Part shown: positions 1-5,971 of the stretch, in pieces
How positions within the stretch are numbered: the stretch's first letter is position 1
Layout: the number at the start of each line of letters is the position of its first letter
Assembly: GCA_900769785.1 (NCBI GenBank)
Contig: CAAGHV010000195.1
Coordinates: 1 to 9,410 of the forward strand
Reading direction: 5' to 3'
Origin: Bacteroidales bacterium
Lineage (GTDB): Bacteria > Bacteroidota > Bacteroidia > Bacteroidales > P3
Length of the DNA stretch: 9,410 nt
The notes under the pieces: generated by a model
Seen by the model: only the letters and a program-made list of their open reading frames with translations
Told to the model about the DNA's origin: nothing
Databases searched by the model: none
Program-made: the position numbers and the translations under genes

Positions 1-32
1 CAACTTTTACACCCCCCTGTTGCGACGACAAT

Positions 33-82
33 ACCCCCATCAACGCTAATAATACATATTATATATGTACCACCATGGGGGT
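33..82. repeat. Nested inverted repeats
   Basis: An 8-bp G/C-rich stem, ACCCCCAT at 33-40 and ATGGGGGT at 75-82, encloses a second 7-bp stem, TACATAT at 53-59 and ATATGTA at 63-69. Further copies of the outer sequences give competing pairings: CGACAA (26-31) with TTGTCG (97-102), and CAATAC (29-34) with GTATTG (105-110). The arrangement could fold as RNA or be the remnant of an interspersed repeat. No function can be read from it. Confidence 0.5.
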
Positions 83-145
83 GCCGATACGTTGGGTTGT
101 CGCTGTATTGCCACATAATAAATATGTAGTGTATAAAAATCTGTT

Positions 146-193
146 GCGTGAAATCCGTCGCATGAAATCTAGCGTGTGAAATCCATTGCGTGG
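146..193. repeat. 14-bp tandem repeat, about 3.4 copies
   Basis: Units begin at 146, 160 and 174, with a partial unit at 188. Each full unit follows the pattern GCGTGAAATCC plus three bases (GCGTGAAATCC, GCATGAAATCT, GTGTGAAATCC, then GCGTGG). The period is exactly 14 bp and the copies differ at only a few positions. The last partial copy runs directly into the palindrome at 193-220, so the two may belong to one repeat element. Confidence 0.7.
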
Positions 194-220
194 TAGAGAC
201 GTGCCGCGGCGCTTCTCTAC
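193..220. repeat. Near-perfect 28-bp palindrome, REP-like
   Basis: GTAGAGA at 193-199 and TCTCTAC at 214-220 form the arms, and the centre holds the self-complementary GCCGCGGC (203-210). Only the pair 200/213 is mismatched and 202/211 is a G-T pair. Palindromes beginning GTAGAGACG and ending CTCTAC are, as I recall, a recurrent intergenic repeat in Bacteroidetes and cyanobacteria. I cannot confirm other copies from this window. Confidence 0.6.
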
Positions 221-321
221 GTCTATCGGAAAATTTCTGAAAAAAAATCACCACTCACAAAACAAATATATATATTATGCGTTATATATGCGTGCTTACT
301 TATTTCAAAGATGTATTTTGG

Positions 322-353
322 GCCGTTTTCCGATATGGGGAACGGCTTTTTTT
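322..353 (+). terminator. Intrinsic terminator, plus strand
   Basis: GCCGTTTTCC (322-331) pairs with GGGGAACGGC (337-346) as a 10-bp stem with two G-U pairs around a five-base loop, followed by seven T at 347-353. On the other strand the stem is not followed by a T run, so it works in the plus direction. It ends a transcript that enters from before the window or starts within the first 320 bases. No gene for it is visible here. Confidence 0.85.
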
Positions 354-450
354 GATGAAAAAACAAACCAAATATATGAATATTGTACCGCTTATAGCAC
401 ACTAGTAATCATCAATTTGAGCATATCGAAGGGTGTAAAAACACAAACAA

Positions 451-507
451 TACACTGCAATACAGTATTATAACTATACACTGTTGATAATTAATACTTA
501 TACACTG
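451..507. promoter_or_regulatory. Three spaced TACACTG repeats, candidate operator
   Basis: TACACTG occurs at 451-457, 477-483 and 501-507, spaced 26 and 24 bp apart, ahead of the candidate -7 element of the gene at 592. The third copy falls near where a -33 element would sit. Ribbon-helix-helix proteins often bind repeated operator half-sites at their own promoters, so autoregulation is conceivable. The region is AT-rich and the assignment is inference. Confidence 0.3.
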
Positions 508-529
508 CCGTGGTTAGCAAAGAAATGTG

Positions 530-537
530 TAATTTTG
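530..537 (+). promoter_or_regulatory. Candidate -7 element for the gene at 592
   Basis: TAATTTTG matches the Bacteroidetes -7 consensus TAnnTTTG exactly and lies about 54 bases ahead of the ATG at 592. No clear TTTG sits at the usual -33 distance, so the promoter call is tentative. Confidence 0.4.
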
Positions 538-591
538 AAACATAAAACAGAATTATATATATACACCTAAACCCAACACACCATAGTGCCG

Positions 592-852
592 ATGAAGAAT
601 ACTAATAAAGCGAAAAACCTGAAACTAAAACTAACTATATCGGAACGTGACAACCGACTGCTGTTGCTTTATGCAAAAGAACACGGTGTGTCTCGGGCTG
701 TAGCTGCCAAGCAAATTATACATCAAACATTGGTTGCCAATATCAAGAATGCCGGTGATAACACTCCCGAAAACCAATTGCGACTATTCGACAATGTTCA
801 AATAAATCTTTTTGATATTATAAAAGAAGAAAGCAAGAATCAAGATTTATAA
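592..852 (+). CDS. Small ribbon-helix-helix-like protein with two clamp-binding-like motifs
   Basis: This 86-residue protein is not assigned to a named family. Residues 9-17 are a basic strand-like segment (LKLKLTIS), followed by a helix (about 18-31), a Gly-Val-Ser turn (32-34) and a second helix (about 34-51). That is the layout of a ribbon-helix-helix DNA-binding fold of the Arc/MetJ kind. After a polar linker, the tail holds QLRLF (62-66) and QINLF (70-74). Both fit the QLxLF/QxxLF pentapeptide by which bacterial proteins dock in the beta-clamp pocket. A GTG at 586 would add two residues. I prefer the ATG at 592. It is the only plus-strand gene, and its 3' end overlaps that of ispD by 13 bp. 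The fold and the motifs are read from sequence; DNA binding and clamp binding are inference. The tail could instead be a toxin- or other partner-binding segment. Confidence 0.75.
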   Translation: MKNTNKAKNLKLKLTISERDNRLLLLYAKEHGVSRAVAAKQIIHQTLVANIKNAGDNTPENQLRLFDNVQINLFDIIKEESKNQDL

Positions 853-1517
853 TTTTCGTATATAACCTCAGCCATCATAAGGTCGAAAGCCGTGGTTATT
901 TTTATATTATCTCTGTTACCCTCTACCAATGTAATTTCCCTACCCAAGGTATGTTCCACCACCGATGCATCGTCGGTAAATATTGGCAAGAAATCCGTAT
1001 CATAAGCCTTTTTCAATATCGATGAGTCGAAACATTGTGGTGTTTGCACCAACTTTACCGTGTTTCGGTCAATAATATGACTGGTATTTTGGTCGGTTAT
1101 TCTTATGCTTTCGTGTGGCGGTATGGCGGGTATCACTGCCGGATGTTGCTTTGTTGCATCAAAAAGGCGGTCGAGAGTTTGATTTGAAACAAATGGACGT
1201 ACACCATCATGTATTCCTACCAAGCAATTGTCGGGCACAAGTTCCAATGCATTCTTTACCGAAAAGAAACGCTCACGCCCCCCCATAGCCACCCGATATG
1301 GGATATGGAATTGATACTCTTGACACAGCAGCTGCCAATAATCCATCTGGTTTTCGGGCAATACCAGTATTATAGATATATCACTGCTATACTGATAAAT
1401 ACGTTCTATTGTACGCATCAATATAGGTTTTCCGTTTATCGGAAGAAACTGCTTGGGAATATCGCTTCCCATTCTTTTGCCCGAACCGCCGGCCACTATT
1501 ATCATGTATCGTTCCAT
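840..1517 (-). CDS. ispD: 2-C-methyl-D-erythritol 4-phosphate cytidylyltransferase
   Basis: IspD joins CTP and methylerythritol 4-phosphate to give CDP-methylerythritol, the third step of the cytoplasmic MEP isoprenoid pathway. At 225 residues it has the usual family length. The glycine-rich nucleotide loop GGSGKRMG is at residues 10-17, with the catalytic Arg15 and Lys22 (PKQF). Further family landmarks are HDGVRP (103-108), QTPQCF (158-163), TDDASVVE (181-188) and NIKITT (204-209) with its conserved Lys206. The ATG at 1517 places the loop correctly. A second Met four residues in would cut too close to the fold. It follows queA by 81 bp, but a terminator-like hairpin ends about 20 bases before its start, so its expression may be partly uncoupled from queA. 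Its tail overlaps the convergent gene at 592-852, and no terminator is visible after either gene. Confidence 0.95.
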   Translation of the reverse strand: MERYMIIVAGGSGKRMGSDIPKQFLPINGKPILMRTIERIYQYSSDISIILVLPENQMDYWQLLCQEYQFHIPYRVAMGGRERFFSVKNALELVPDNCLVGIHDGVRPFVSNQTLDRLFDATKQHPAVIPAIPPHESIRITDQNTSHIIDRNTVKLVQTPQCFDSSILKKAYDTDFLPIFTDDASVVEHTLGREITLVEGNRDNIKITTAFDLMMAEVIYENYKS

Positions 1518-1534
1518 ACTGTGCTTGTTTATAA

Positions 1535-1570
1535 ACAGAAAAGAATGGAACGCCTTGTTTCCATCCTTTT
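1535..1570 (-). terminator. Terminator or attenuator between queA and ispD
   Basis: Read on the minus strand, AAAAGGATGGAA (1570-1559) pairs with TTCCATTCTTTT (1550-1539) around an eight-base loop. This gives 12 paired positions including one G-U, and the T-rich end continues past the stem (CTGTTT). In plus-strand RNA the same site would have an A-C mismatch, so it favours the minus direction. It lies 29 bases after the queA stop and ends just ahead of the ispD start, so it either ends the queA message or reduces read-through into ispD. Confidence 0.65.
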
Positions 1571-1598
1571 CCGTATAAATATTTTTAGTATTATTATA

Positions 1599-2654
1599 TT
1601 ACAATATAAGCATTGCATCGCCGTATGTAAGGAATTTATATTTCTCTTTTACGGCTACTTGATATGCCTTCATAAGCAAATCGTATCCGGCAAAAGCCGA
1701 TACCATTATAAACATCGACGACATTGATGGATGGAAGTTAGTAACCATCATATCGGCTACCGAAAAATCGTAGGGGGGATATATAAACTTGTTGGTCCAA
1801 CCCGAATACGGACGCACCTTTCCGGGAATAGTTACTGCTGTTTCCAACACCTTCATTGATGTTGTACCTACAGCACATATTTTCTTACCGGCAGCCTTGG
1901 CATTGTTTATAATATCGCAAGCTTCGTCTTCGATATACATTTCTTCCGAATCCATACGGTGCTTGGTAAGGTCTTCGACCTCTATAGGTTTGAAGTTTCC
2001 TAGACCGGCATGCAATGTTACCTCGGCCATCTTCACATCTTTTATCTCCAAACGTTTCATCAACTCTCTACTAAAGTGCAATCCTGCCGTAGGAGCAGCC
2101 ACAGCACCTTCGTACTTGGCATATATAGTTTGATAGCGTTCGGCATCTTCGGGCATTACGTTACGCACGCGCAACAACTCTTCGGGTAACGGAGTATGTC
2201 CCAACGATTTTATCATTGTAATAAACTCCTCATGAGTACCATCGAATAGGAAGCGCACTGTACGTCCACGCGATGTTGTATTATCAATAACTTCGGCAAT
2301 AAGAGATTCATTATGTCCAAAATACAATTTATTTCCTATACGTATTTTACGTGCGGGGTCCACAATCACATCCCAAAGGCGACTTTCTCGGTTCAATTCT
2401 CTTAGTAGGAAAACGGTTATCTTGGCACCTGTCTTTTCCTTTTCGCCATAAAGTAATGCCGGAAACACCTTTGTATTATTTATTACCATTACATCTCCTT
2501 CATCAACATAGTTGATAAGATCCTTAAATAACTTGTGTTCTATAGTTTCGGTCTTGCGATCAACTACCATTAAACGTGCCTCATCACGAAGTTTCGAGGG
2601 CTTTTCCGCCATTAATTCTTTGGGTAAATTGTACTTAAATTGTGATAGTTTCAT
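1599..2654 (-). CDS. queA: S-adenosylmethionine:tRNA ribosyltransferase-isomerase
   Basis: QueA transfers and isomerises the ribosyl part of S-adenosylmethionine onto preQ1 in tRNA, forming epoxyqueuosine at the wobble position of Asp, Asn, His and Tyr tRNAs. The 351 residues match the family length. Landmarks are the N-terminal YNLPKELMAEKP (8-19), YQTIYAK (174-180), AAPTAGLHF (186-194), HAGLGNFKP (215-223), VGTTS (262-266), TNFH (305-308) and the terminal GDAMLI (345-350). The stretch after TNFH reads PSMSSMF, whereas most family members have LPxSTLL there. The flanking residues are intact, so it is a local variant rather than a frameshift. It follows truB after 199 bp and has its own promoter, with a leader of roughly 95 bases in which I saw no preQ1-riboswitch-like structure. 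A terminator-like hairpin follows it. Confidence 0.95.
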   Translation of the reverse strand: MKLSQFKYNLPKELMAEKPSKLRDEARLMVVDRKTETIEHKLFKDLINYVDEGDVMVINNTKVFPALLYGEKEKTGAKITVFLLRELNRESRLWDVIVDPARKIRIGNKLYFGHNESLIAEVIDNTTSRGRTVRFLFDGTHEEFITMIKSLGHTPLPEELLRVRNVMPEDAERYQTIYAKYEGAVAAPTAGLHFSRELMKRLEIKDVKMAEVTLHAGLGNFKPIEVEDLTKHRMDSEEMYIEDEACDIINNAKAAGKKICAVGTTSMKVLETAVTIPGKVRPYSGWTNKFIYPPYDFSVADMMVTNFHPSMSSMFIMVSAFAGYDLLMKAYQVAVKEKYKFLTYGDAMLIL

Positions 2655-2755
2655 TATTATATTATGTATTTATTTATCCGTTTAATTTATGGTAAAACAT
2701 AACTATTAGAGTATATAAAACACTATATTTAGCATATTCTACGCAAATAATTTTG

Positions 2756-2789
2756 CAAAGATACAACAATTAACACGCACTTGTCAAGT
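2756..2789 (-). promoter_or_regulatory. Bacteroidetes-type promoter of queA
   Basis: On the minus strand, TATCTTTG (2763-2756) matches TAnnTTTG and is followed by CA, as is common in this phylum. ACTTGACA lies upstream, with its TTG 21 bases before the -7 element. Transcription would start near 2750, giving a leader of about 95 bases before the queA ATG at 2654. Confidence 0.7.
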
Positions 2790-2853
2790 TATTTAACAAT
2801 AAATTTTACACCACACTTGAATAACAACCATTTAGAAAGGCAACACAACAATA

Positions 2854-3561
2854 CTAATTAACACTATCAGCCTCATTTGTTAAGCAATTATGCACATCAT
2901 CTATCTGTATTGCATCTTTAAGTGCAAAACCACCTATCCTTTCCCTACACAACTTAGATAGATATGCACCTGAGTTTAGTGCTCTACCAAAATCACGTGC
3001 AATAGAACGTATATATGTACCCTTGCTACACTCTATTCTAAAATCAACTTCGGGCAATTCGATACGTGTTATCTCAAAAGTTTTGATATTTATCTTCTTT
3101 GCTTTTATTTCTACCTCTTCTTGCTTACGTGCATAGTCAAATGCTCTCTTTCCGTTTATCTTCACGGCCGAAAATATTGGTGGCACCTGCTCCTGCTCGC
3201 CTACAAATGAGTTGGCAGTATCAGTAATAAGTTTTTCGGTAATATGCGAAGTTGGATATGTTGCGTCTATAGGTTTTTCCATATCAAAGCAAGGTGTAGT
3301 AGCCCCTAATACGAATGTACCTGTATATTCTTTTTCGGCTGCCTGATATTGCTCTATACGTTTGGTTTCTTTGCCAATACATACAATAAGCAACCCTGTT
3401 GCCAACGGATCCAACGTTCCGGCATGCCCTATTTTTATCTTTTTAAGGTCAAAGTTGTGCCGCAAGATATGCTTTATCTTATTCACCACCTGAAAAGAAG
3501 TCCACTTATAGGGCTTATCAATAAGCAAAACATGTCCGGCCTTTAATTCCTCTACGGTCAT
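2854..3561 (-). CDS. truB: tRNA pseudouridine(55) synthase
   Basis: TruB converts uridine 55 in the T-loop of tRNAs to pseudouridine. The 235 residues fit the short bacterial form that lacks a large C-terminal extension. The catalytic aspartate is Asp51 in GHAGTLDPLATG (45-56). Other family blocks are LIDKPYKWTSF (13-23), the conserved Tyr79 (KEYTG), QVPPIFSAVKINGKRAF (125-141) and SKGTYIRSIARD (179-190). The ATG at 3561 lies 12 bp after the uppP stop, so it is probably co-transcribed with uppP. No terminator hairpin is visible between its stop and the queA promoter, so read-through into queA is possible. Confidence 0.96.
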   Translation of the reverse strand: MTVEELKAGHVLLIDKPYKWTSFQVVNKIKHILRHNFDLKKIKIGHAGTLDPLATGLLIVCIGKETKRIEQYQAAEKEYTGTFVLGATTPCFDMEKPIDATYPTSHITEKLITDTANSFVGEQEQVPPIFSAVKINGKRAFDYARKQEEVEIKAKKINIKTFEITRIELPEVDFRIECSKGTYIRSIARDFGRALNSGAYLSKLCRERIGGFALKDAIQIDDVHNCLTNEADSVN

Positions 3562-3573
3562 ATATATATTACA

Positions 3574-4410
3574 CTAAAATACTATAGCAATAACACCTAC
3601 TATTGCACAATATATTGCAAAATATACCAATTTGCAACGTTTCACCAAAGCAATCATAGCCTTACATGCTATACAACCCGATACGAAAGCTGCCAAAAAA
3701 CCTACCACCATTGCAGTAACAGAAAGTGTTTCGGCTCCGCCAACAAATATATCTTTGGCATCCAATAGGGCCTCGCCCAATATTGGAGGTATAACCATAA
3801 GGAACGAAAACTGAGCCAAATTCTCACGCTTATTACCTAGCAAAAGACCTGTAGCAATAGTAGTTCCCGAGCGAGAAAGGCCGGGCAATACTGCCACAGC
3901 TTGCGACAATCCTATTATAAAAGCATCTTTACATTTGATTTCGTGTGGTTTCTTGGGCGAGAAATATTGCGAGAAAGTAAGCAACAATGCAGTAGCTAGC
4001 AAACAAATACCCACAACCATAAGGTCACCTTCGAACAAAGCATCAACATAATCCTTGAAAAATACTCCTACTATACCTATAGGTATCATAGATATAAGTA
4101 TAAGGAAAGCATAGCGTTGCTCCATATTGAAATGCCAACCAAACAGGTTGTTCTCCGCTGTGTTGGCCACAGTAGCCTTTATAGGTTTCTTGAATAACCC
4201 TTTAAATATCCACGTTACCTCTTTCCAAAGTATTACTATAGTCGAAAATACTGTTGCAACATGCACTATCACCTCAAAAGTAGTACCACCACCATCAACA
4301 TTTACGCCCAATAATTCCTTACCTAGCAAAAGGTGTCCGCTACTACTCACAGGCAAATACTCAGTAAGCCCCTGAAGCAAACCAAGTATCAACGCTTCAA
4401 ACCACTCCAT
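3574..4410 (-). CDS. uppP: Undecaprenyl-diphosphatase
   Basis: UppP (BacA) is an integral membrane enzyme that removes a phosphate from undecaprenyl diphosphate to renew the lipid carrier for peptidoglycan and surface polysaccharides. Its loss or overexpression changes bacitracin sensitivity in other bacteria. The 278 residues show multiple hydrophobic helices and both signature motifs. These are QGLTEYLPVSSSGH (13-26) with the conserved Glu17, and PGLSRSGTT (176-184) with Arg180. It starts at the ATG at 4410, 35 bp after the DUF3098 gene, and is followed by truB after 12 bp. The placement in a cell-envelope run with ftsX is typical of the phylum. Confidence 0.96.
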   Translation of the reverse strand: MEWFEALILGLLQGLTEYLPVSSSGHLLLGKELLGVNVDGGGTTFEVIVHVATVFSTIVILWKEVTWIFKGLFKKPIKATVANTAENNLFGWHFNMEQRYAFLILISMIPIGIVGVFFKDYVDALFEGDLMVVGICLLATALLLTFSQYFSPKKPHEIKCKDAFIIGLSQAVAVLPGLSRSGTTIATGLLLGNKRENLAQFSFLMVIPPILGEALLDAKDIFVGGAETLSVTAMVVGFLAAFVSGCIACKAMIALVKRCKLVYFAIYCAIVGVIAIVF

Positions 4411-4445
4411 ATCTATAATATATAATTTAATACTATATCAAATAA

Positions 4446-4733
4446 CTATTCTTCGGTCTTTTTATCTCCCTTTATCATTATGGCAAATACTTCTATTACC
4501 AGTCCGGCAATAATAAGTATAGGAGCCACTATCATACGGCGAGCACTAAAAATAGCATCATTAAACACATTAGGATCTTCGGAACCGCCTCCTATAAGGC
4601 ACAAATAACCTACAGCCATAACCACTACACCCACCAACATCAGTATGTAGTTCTTCTTTCCGAAAACAAAATCGAATTTATTGTTTACTTCTTCCTGATT
4701 ATTACCCTTTGTATTTACAGTATTAGATTTCAT
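4446..4733 (-). CDS. DUF3098 family two-helix membrane protein
   Basis: This 95-residue protein has a polar N-terminus (1-24), a helix at about 29-47, a loop with GGGSEDPNVFN (48-58), a second helix at about 67-87 and a charged tail. The FxFGKxNYILM start, the GGGSxDPNVFN loop and FSARRMIVAPI agree with the DUF3098 family, which is conserved in Bacteroidetes beside ftsX. Its function is not known. Its position 12 bp after ftsX and 35 bp before uppP suggests an envelope role or an accessory role to FtsX. That is inference from context only. Confidence 0.9.
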   Translation of the reverse strand: MKSNTVNTKGNNQEEVNNKFDFVFGKKNYILMLVGVVVMAVGYLCLIGGGSEDPNVFNDAIFSARRMIVAPILIIAGLVIEVFAIMIKGDKKTEE

Positions 4734-4745
4734 AATATATTTATT

Positions 4746-5639
4746 TTAATATAATTGTTCGTCTTTTTGATTCAAATAATAGCGTATCGAAAAATAAGTT
4801 GAGATATAAGATATTGCTATACCCATAACGATTATAATACCAATTATAATAGCATATGGCAACTGCACATCGGCCACAGCAAAATGGATATTCAATTGAT
4901 TATATGCTATAAACACCAATACGGCCAACAATAATATTGCAATCAGGCTTCCCAATAAACCATATAGCACACTACGACGCAAAAAAGGACGTATGATAAA
5001 GCTACGCTTAGCACCTACTAGTTGCATAGTCTTGATAGTATAACGCTTGGAATAAATAACTATCTTTATAGTATTGTTTATAACCACTACAGATACAAAT
5101 AATAGCAAAACGGTAAATACCACCAATACCCAACCTACATTATATATAATTGTATTTACCTCACTAACTGTTGTTTCCTGATATACAACATCAGTAACAA
5201 ATGTATAACTCTGCAAACTTTCCTTAAACTTCTCGATATTCTCATTGGTTTGTTCAGTAGATATTCCAGAAATCATATTTACTTCAAACGATGGGAAAAG
5301 AGGATTATACCCCAAGAAATCAACAAAATTATCGCCCAACTCATCAGTGAAAATACGAGCAGCGTCGTCTTTCGATATAAAATTAACAGTCTTTAAATAT
5401 GGATATTCCTCTTTACTATTCAGCATTTTGTTTAGAATAGATATCTCATGTTGCTCTGCCGTAGGCGATAATATCACATTATAGATAATATTTTCTTTTA
5501 TATCTGTAGTGTATCTATAAGAATGATACCCCAACACCATTAATAGTCCTAATACAAATAAAACCAAGGCGATACTGAATATCGTGGATAGATAACTACC
5601 CCACAACTTTATTGGCTGATGTTTAGCAACTTTTCCCAT
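4746..5639 (-). CDS. ftsX: Cell division protein FtsX (permease-like)
   Basis: FtsX forms a complex with the ATPase FtsE at the division site and passes its ATP-driven changes to peptidoglycan hydrolase regulators outside the membrane. The 297 residues show the family plan: a short cytoplasmic N-terminus, helix 1 at about 17-38, an extracytoplasmic domain at about 45-165, helix 2 at 168-189, a cytoplasmic stretch with TMQLVGAKR (204-212), and helices 3 and 4 at about 224-246 and 260-283. No ftsE is in the window. The ATG at 5639 is about 43 bases behind a candidate transcription start. It heads the run ftsX, DUF3098 gene, uppP, truB. Confidence 0.95.
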   Translation of the reverse strand: MGKVAKHQPIKLWGSYLSTIFSIALVLFVLGLLMVLGYHSYRYTTDIKENIIYNVILSPTAEQHEISILNKMLNSKEEYPYLKTVNFISKDDAARIFTDELGDNFVDFLGYNPLFPSFEVNMISGISTEQTNENIEKFKESLQSYTFVTDVVYQETTVSEVNTIIYNVGWVLVVFTVLLLFVSVVVINNTIKIVIYSKRYTIKTMQLVGAKRSFIIRPFLRRSVLYGLLGSLIAILLLAVLVFIAYNQLNIHFAVADVQLPYAIIIGIIIVMGIAISYISTYFSIRYYLNQKDEQLY

Positions 5640-5685
5640 TTAATAATATATCTTTTTATGCTATCCTATTCATAATTACAAACTG

Positions 5686-5693
5686 CAAAAATA
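5686..5693 (-). promoter_or_regulatory. Candidate -7 element of the ftsX operon
   Basis: Minus-strand TATTTTTG (5693-5686) matches TAnnTTTG and is followed by CA. Transcription would begin near 5682, about 43 bases before the ftsX ATG. No clear TTTG lies at the -33 distance, and the element overlaps a run of T, so the call is moderate. Confidence 0.45.
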
Positions 5694-5886
5694 CATTTTT
5701 TTTTGTAATTATCCTAAGTTCTTTTAGTTTTTATAATCAACAATAGATTCATACAATTAATAATCAATATAATAAAAATACATTTAGCACCATTTATTTT
5801 CATTACTACACTCCAAAAGTATTGTATTTTTATGTATAATATATGGCGATATTTCAATATTTTATCCAATACATAATACATTGGTA

Positions 5887-5918
5887 CAAAAATAAAAGCT
5901 ACCTGTTTGGGTAGCTTT
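5887..5918 (-). terminator. Intrinsic terminator of dnaN
   Basis: On the minus strand, AAAGCTACC (5918-5910) pairs perfectly with GGTAGCTTT (5903-5895) around a six-base loop, and the transcript continues TTTATTTTTG. It sits 53 bases after the dnaN stop and separates dnaN from the ftsX operon. Confidence 0.85.
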
Positions 5919-5971
5919 CTGTCAAAAGTAATGTATTGAGTAAATAATGTTTTTGTTGTCCTCTACAAATA

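Larger units (their letters stand above)
1..591. other. Gene-poor intergenic region with repeats and signals
   Basis: No convincing protein gene is visible in this stretch. An open frame on the plus strand from about 186 to 473 runs straight through a strong terminator hairpin, has only a TTG start and resembles nothing I recognise, so I do not call it. The left part (about 20-225) is visibly richer in G and C than the rest and is built of inverted and tandem repeats. It is followed by a terminator at 322-353 and then by an AT-rich leader for the gene at 592. The left part could be the 3' untranslated region of a gene lying before position 1 together with a decayed interspersed repeat. An unrecognised small RNA is also possible, but I saw no Bacteroidetes-type promoter on the plus strand between 1 and 320. 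Confidence 0.6.
5640..5971. other. AT-rich intergenic region between dnaN and ftsX
   Basis: This 332-bp stretch has no gene. It holds the dnaN terminator at its right end, the candidate ftsX promoter at its left end, and a cluster of the octamer AATACATT: 5690-5697, 5777-5784, 5875-5882, and in reverse (AATGTATT) at 5930-5937. The near copies are CAATACAT at 5867-5874 and ATTGTATT at 5821-5828. A 15-bp imperfect direct repeat, CAAAAGTAnTGTATT, lies at 5814-5828 and 5923-5937. The octamers could be regulator sites for the ftsX operon or simply AT-rich drift. Confidence 0.5.

Noticed and set aside
186..473. Plus-strand open frame of 95 residues
   Set aside because: It has a TTG start, runs through a strong terminator hairpin and a T run, and its composition resembles no protein family; most likely chance.
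1209..1727. Plus-strand open frame of 172 residues opposite ispD and queA
   Set aside because: It is antisense to two well-supported genes and crosses their intergenic hairpin; its residues reflect the opposite frame.
1789..2133. Plus-strand open frame of 114 residues opposite queA
   Set aside because: Antisense to conserved QueA motifs and with no independent support.
2655..2750. Possible preQ1 riboswitch in the queA leader
   Set aside because: The leader is very AT-rich and I could not find the short stem-loop with an A-rich tail expected of preQ1 aptamers.
5887..5894. Second TAnnTTTG match on the minus strand
   Set aside because: It is the T-rich tail of the dnaN terminator, not a promoter.
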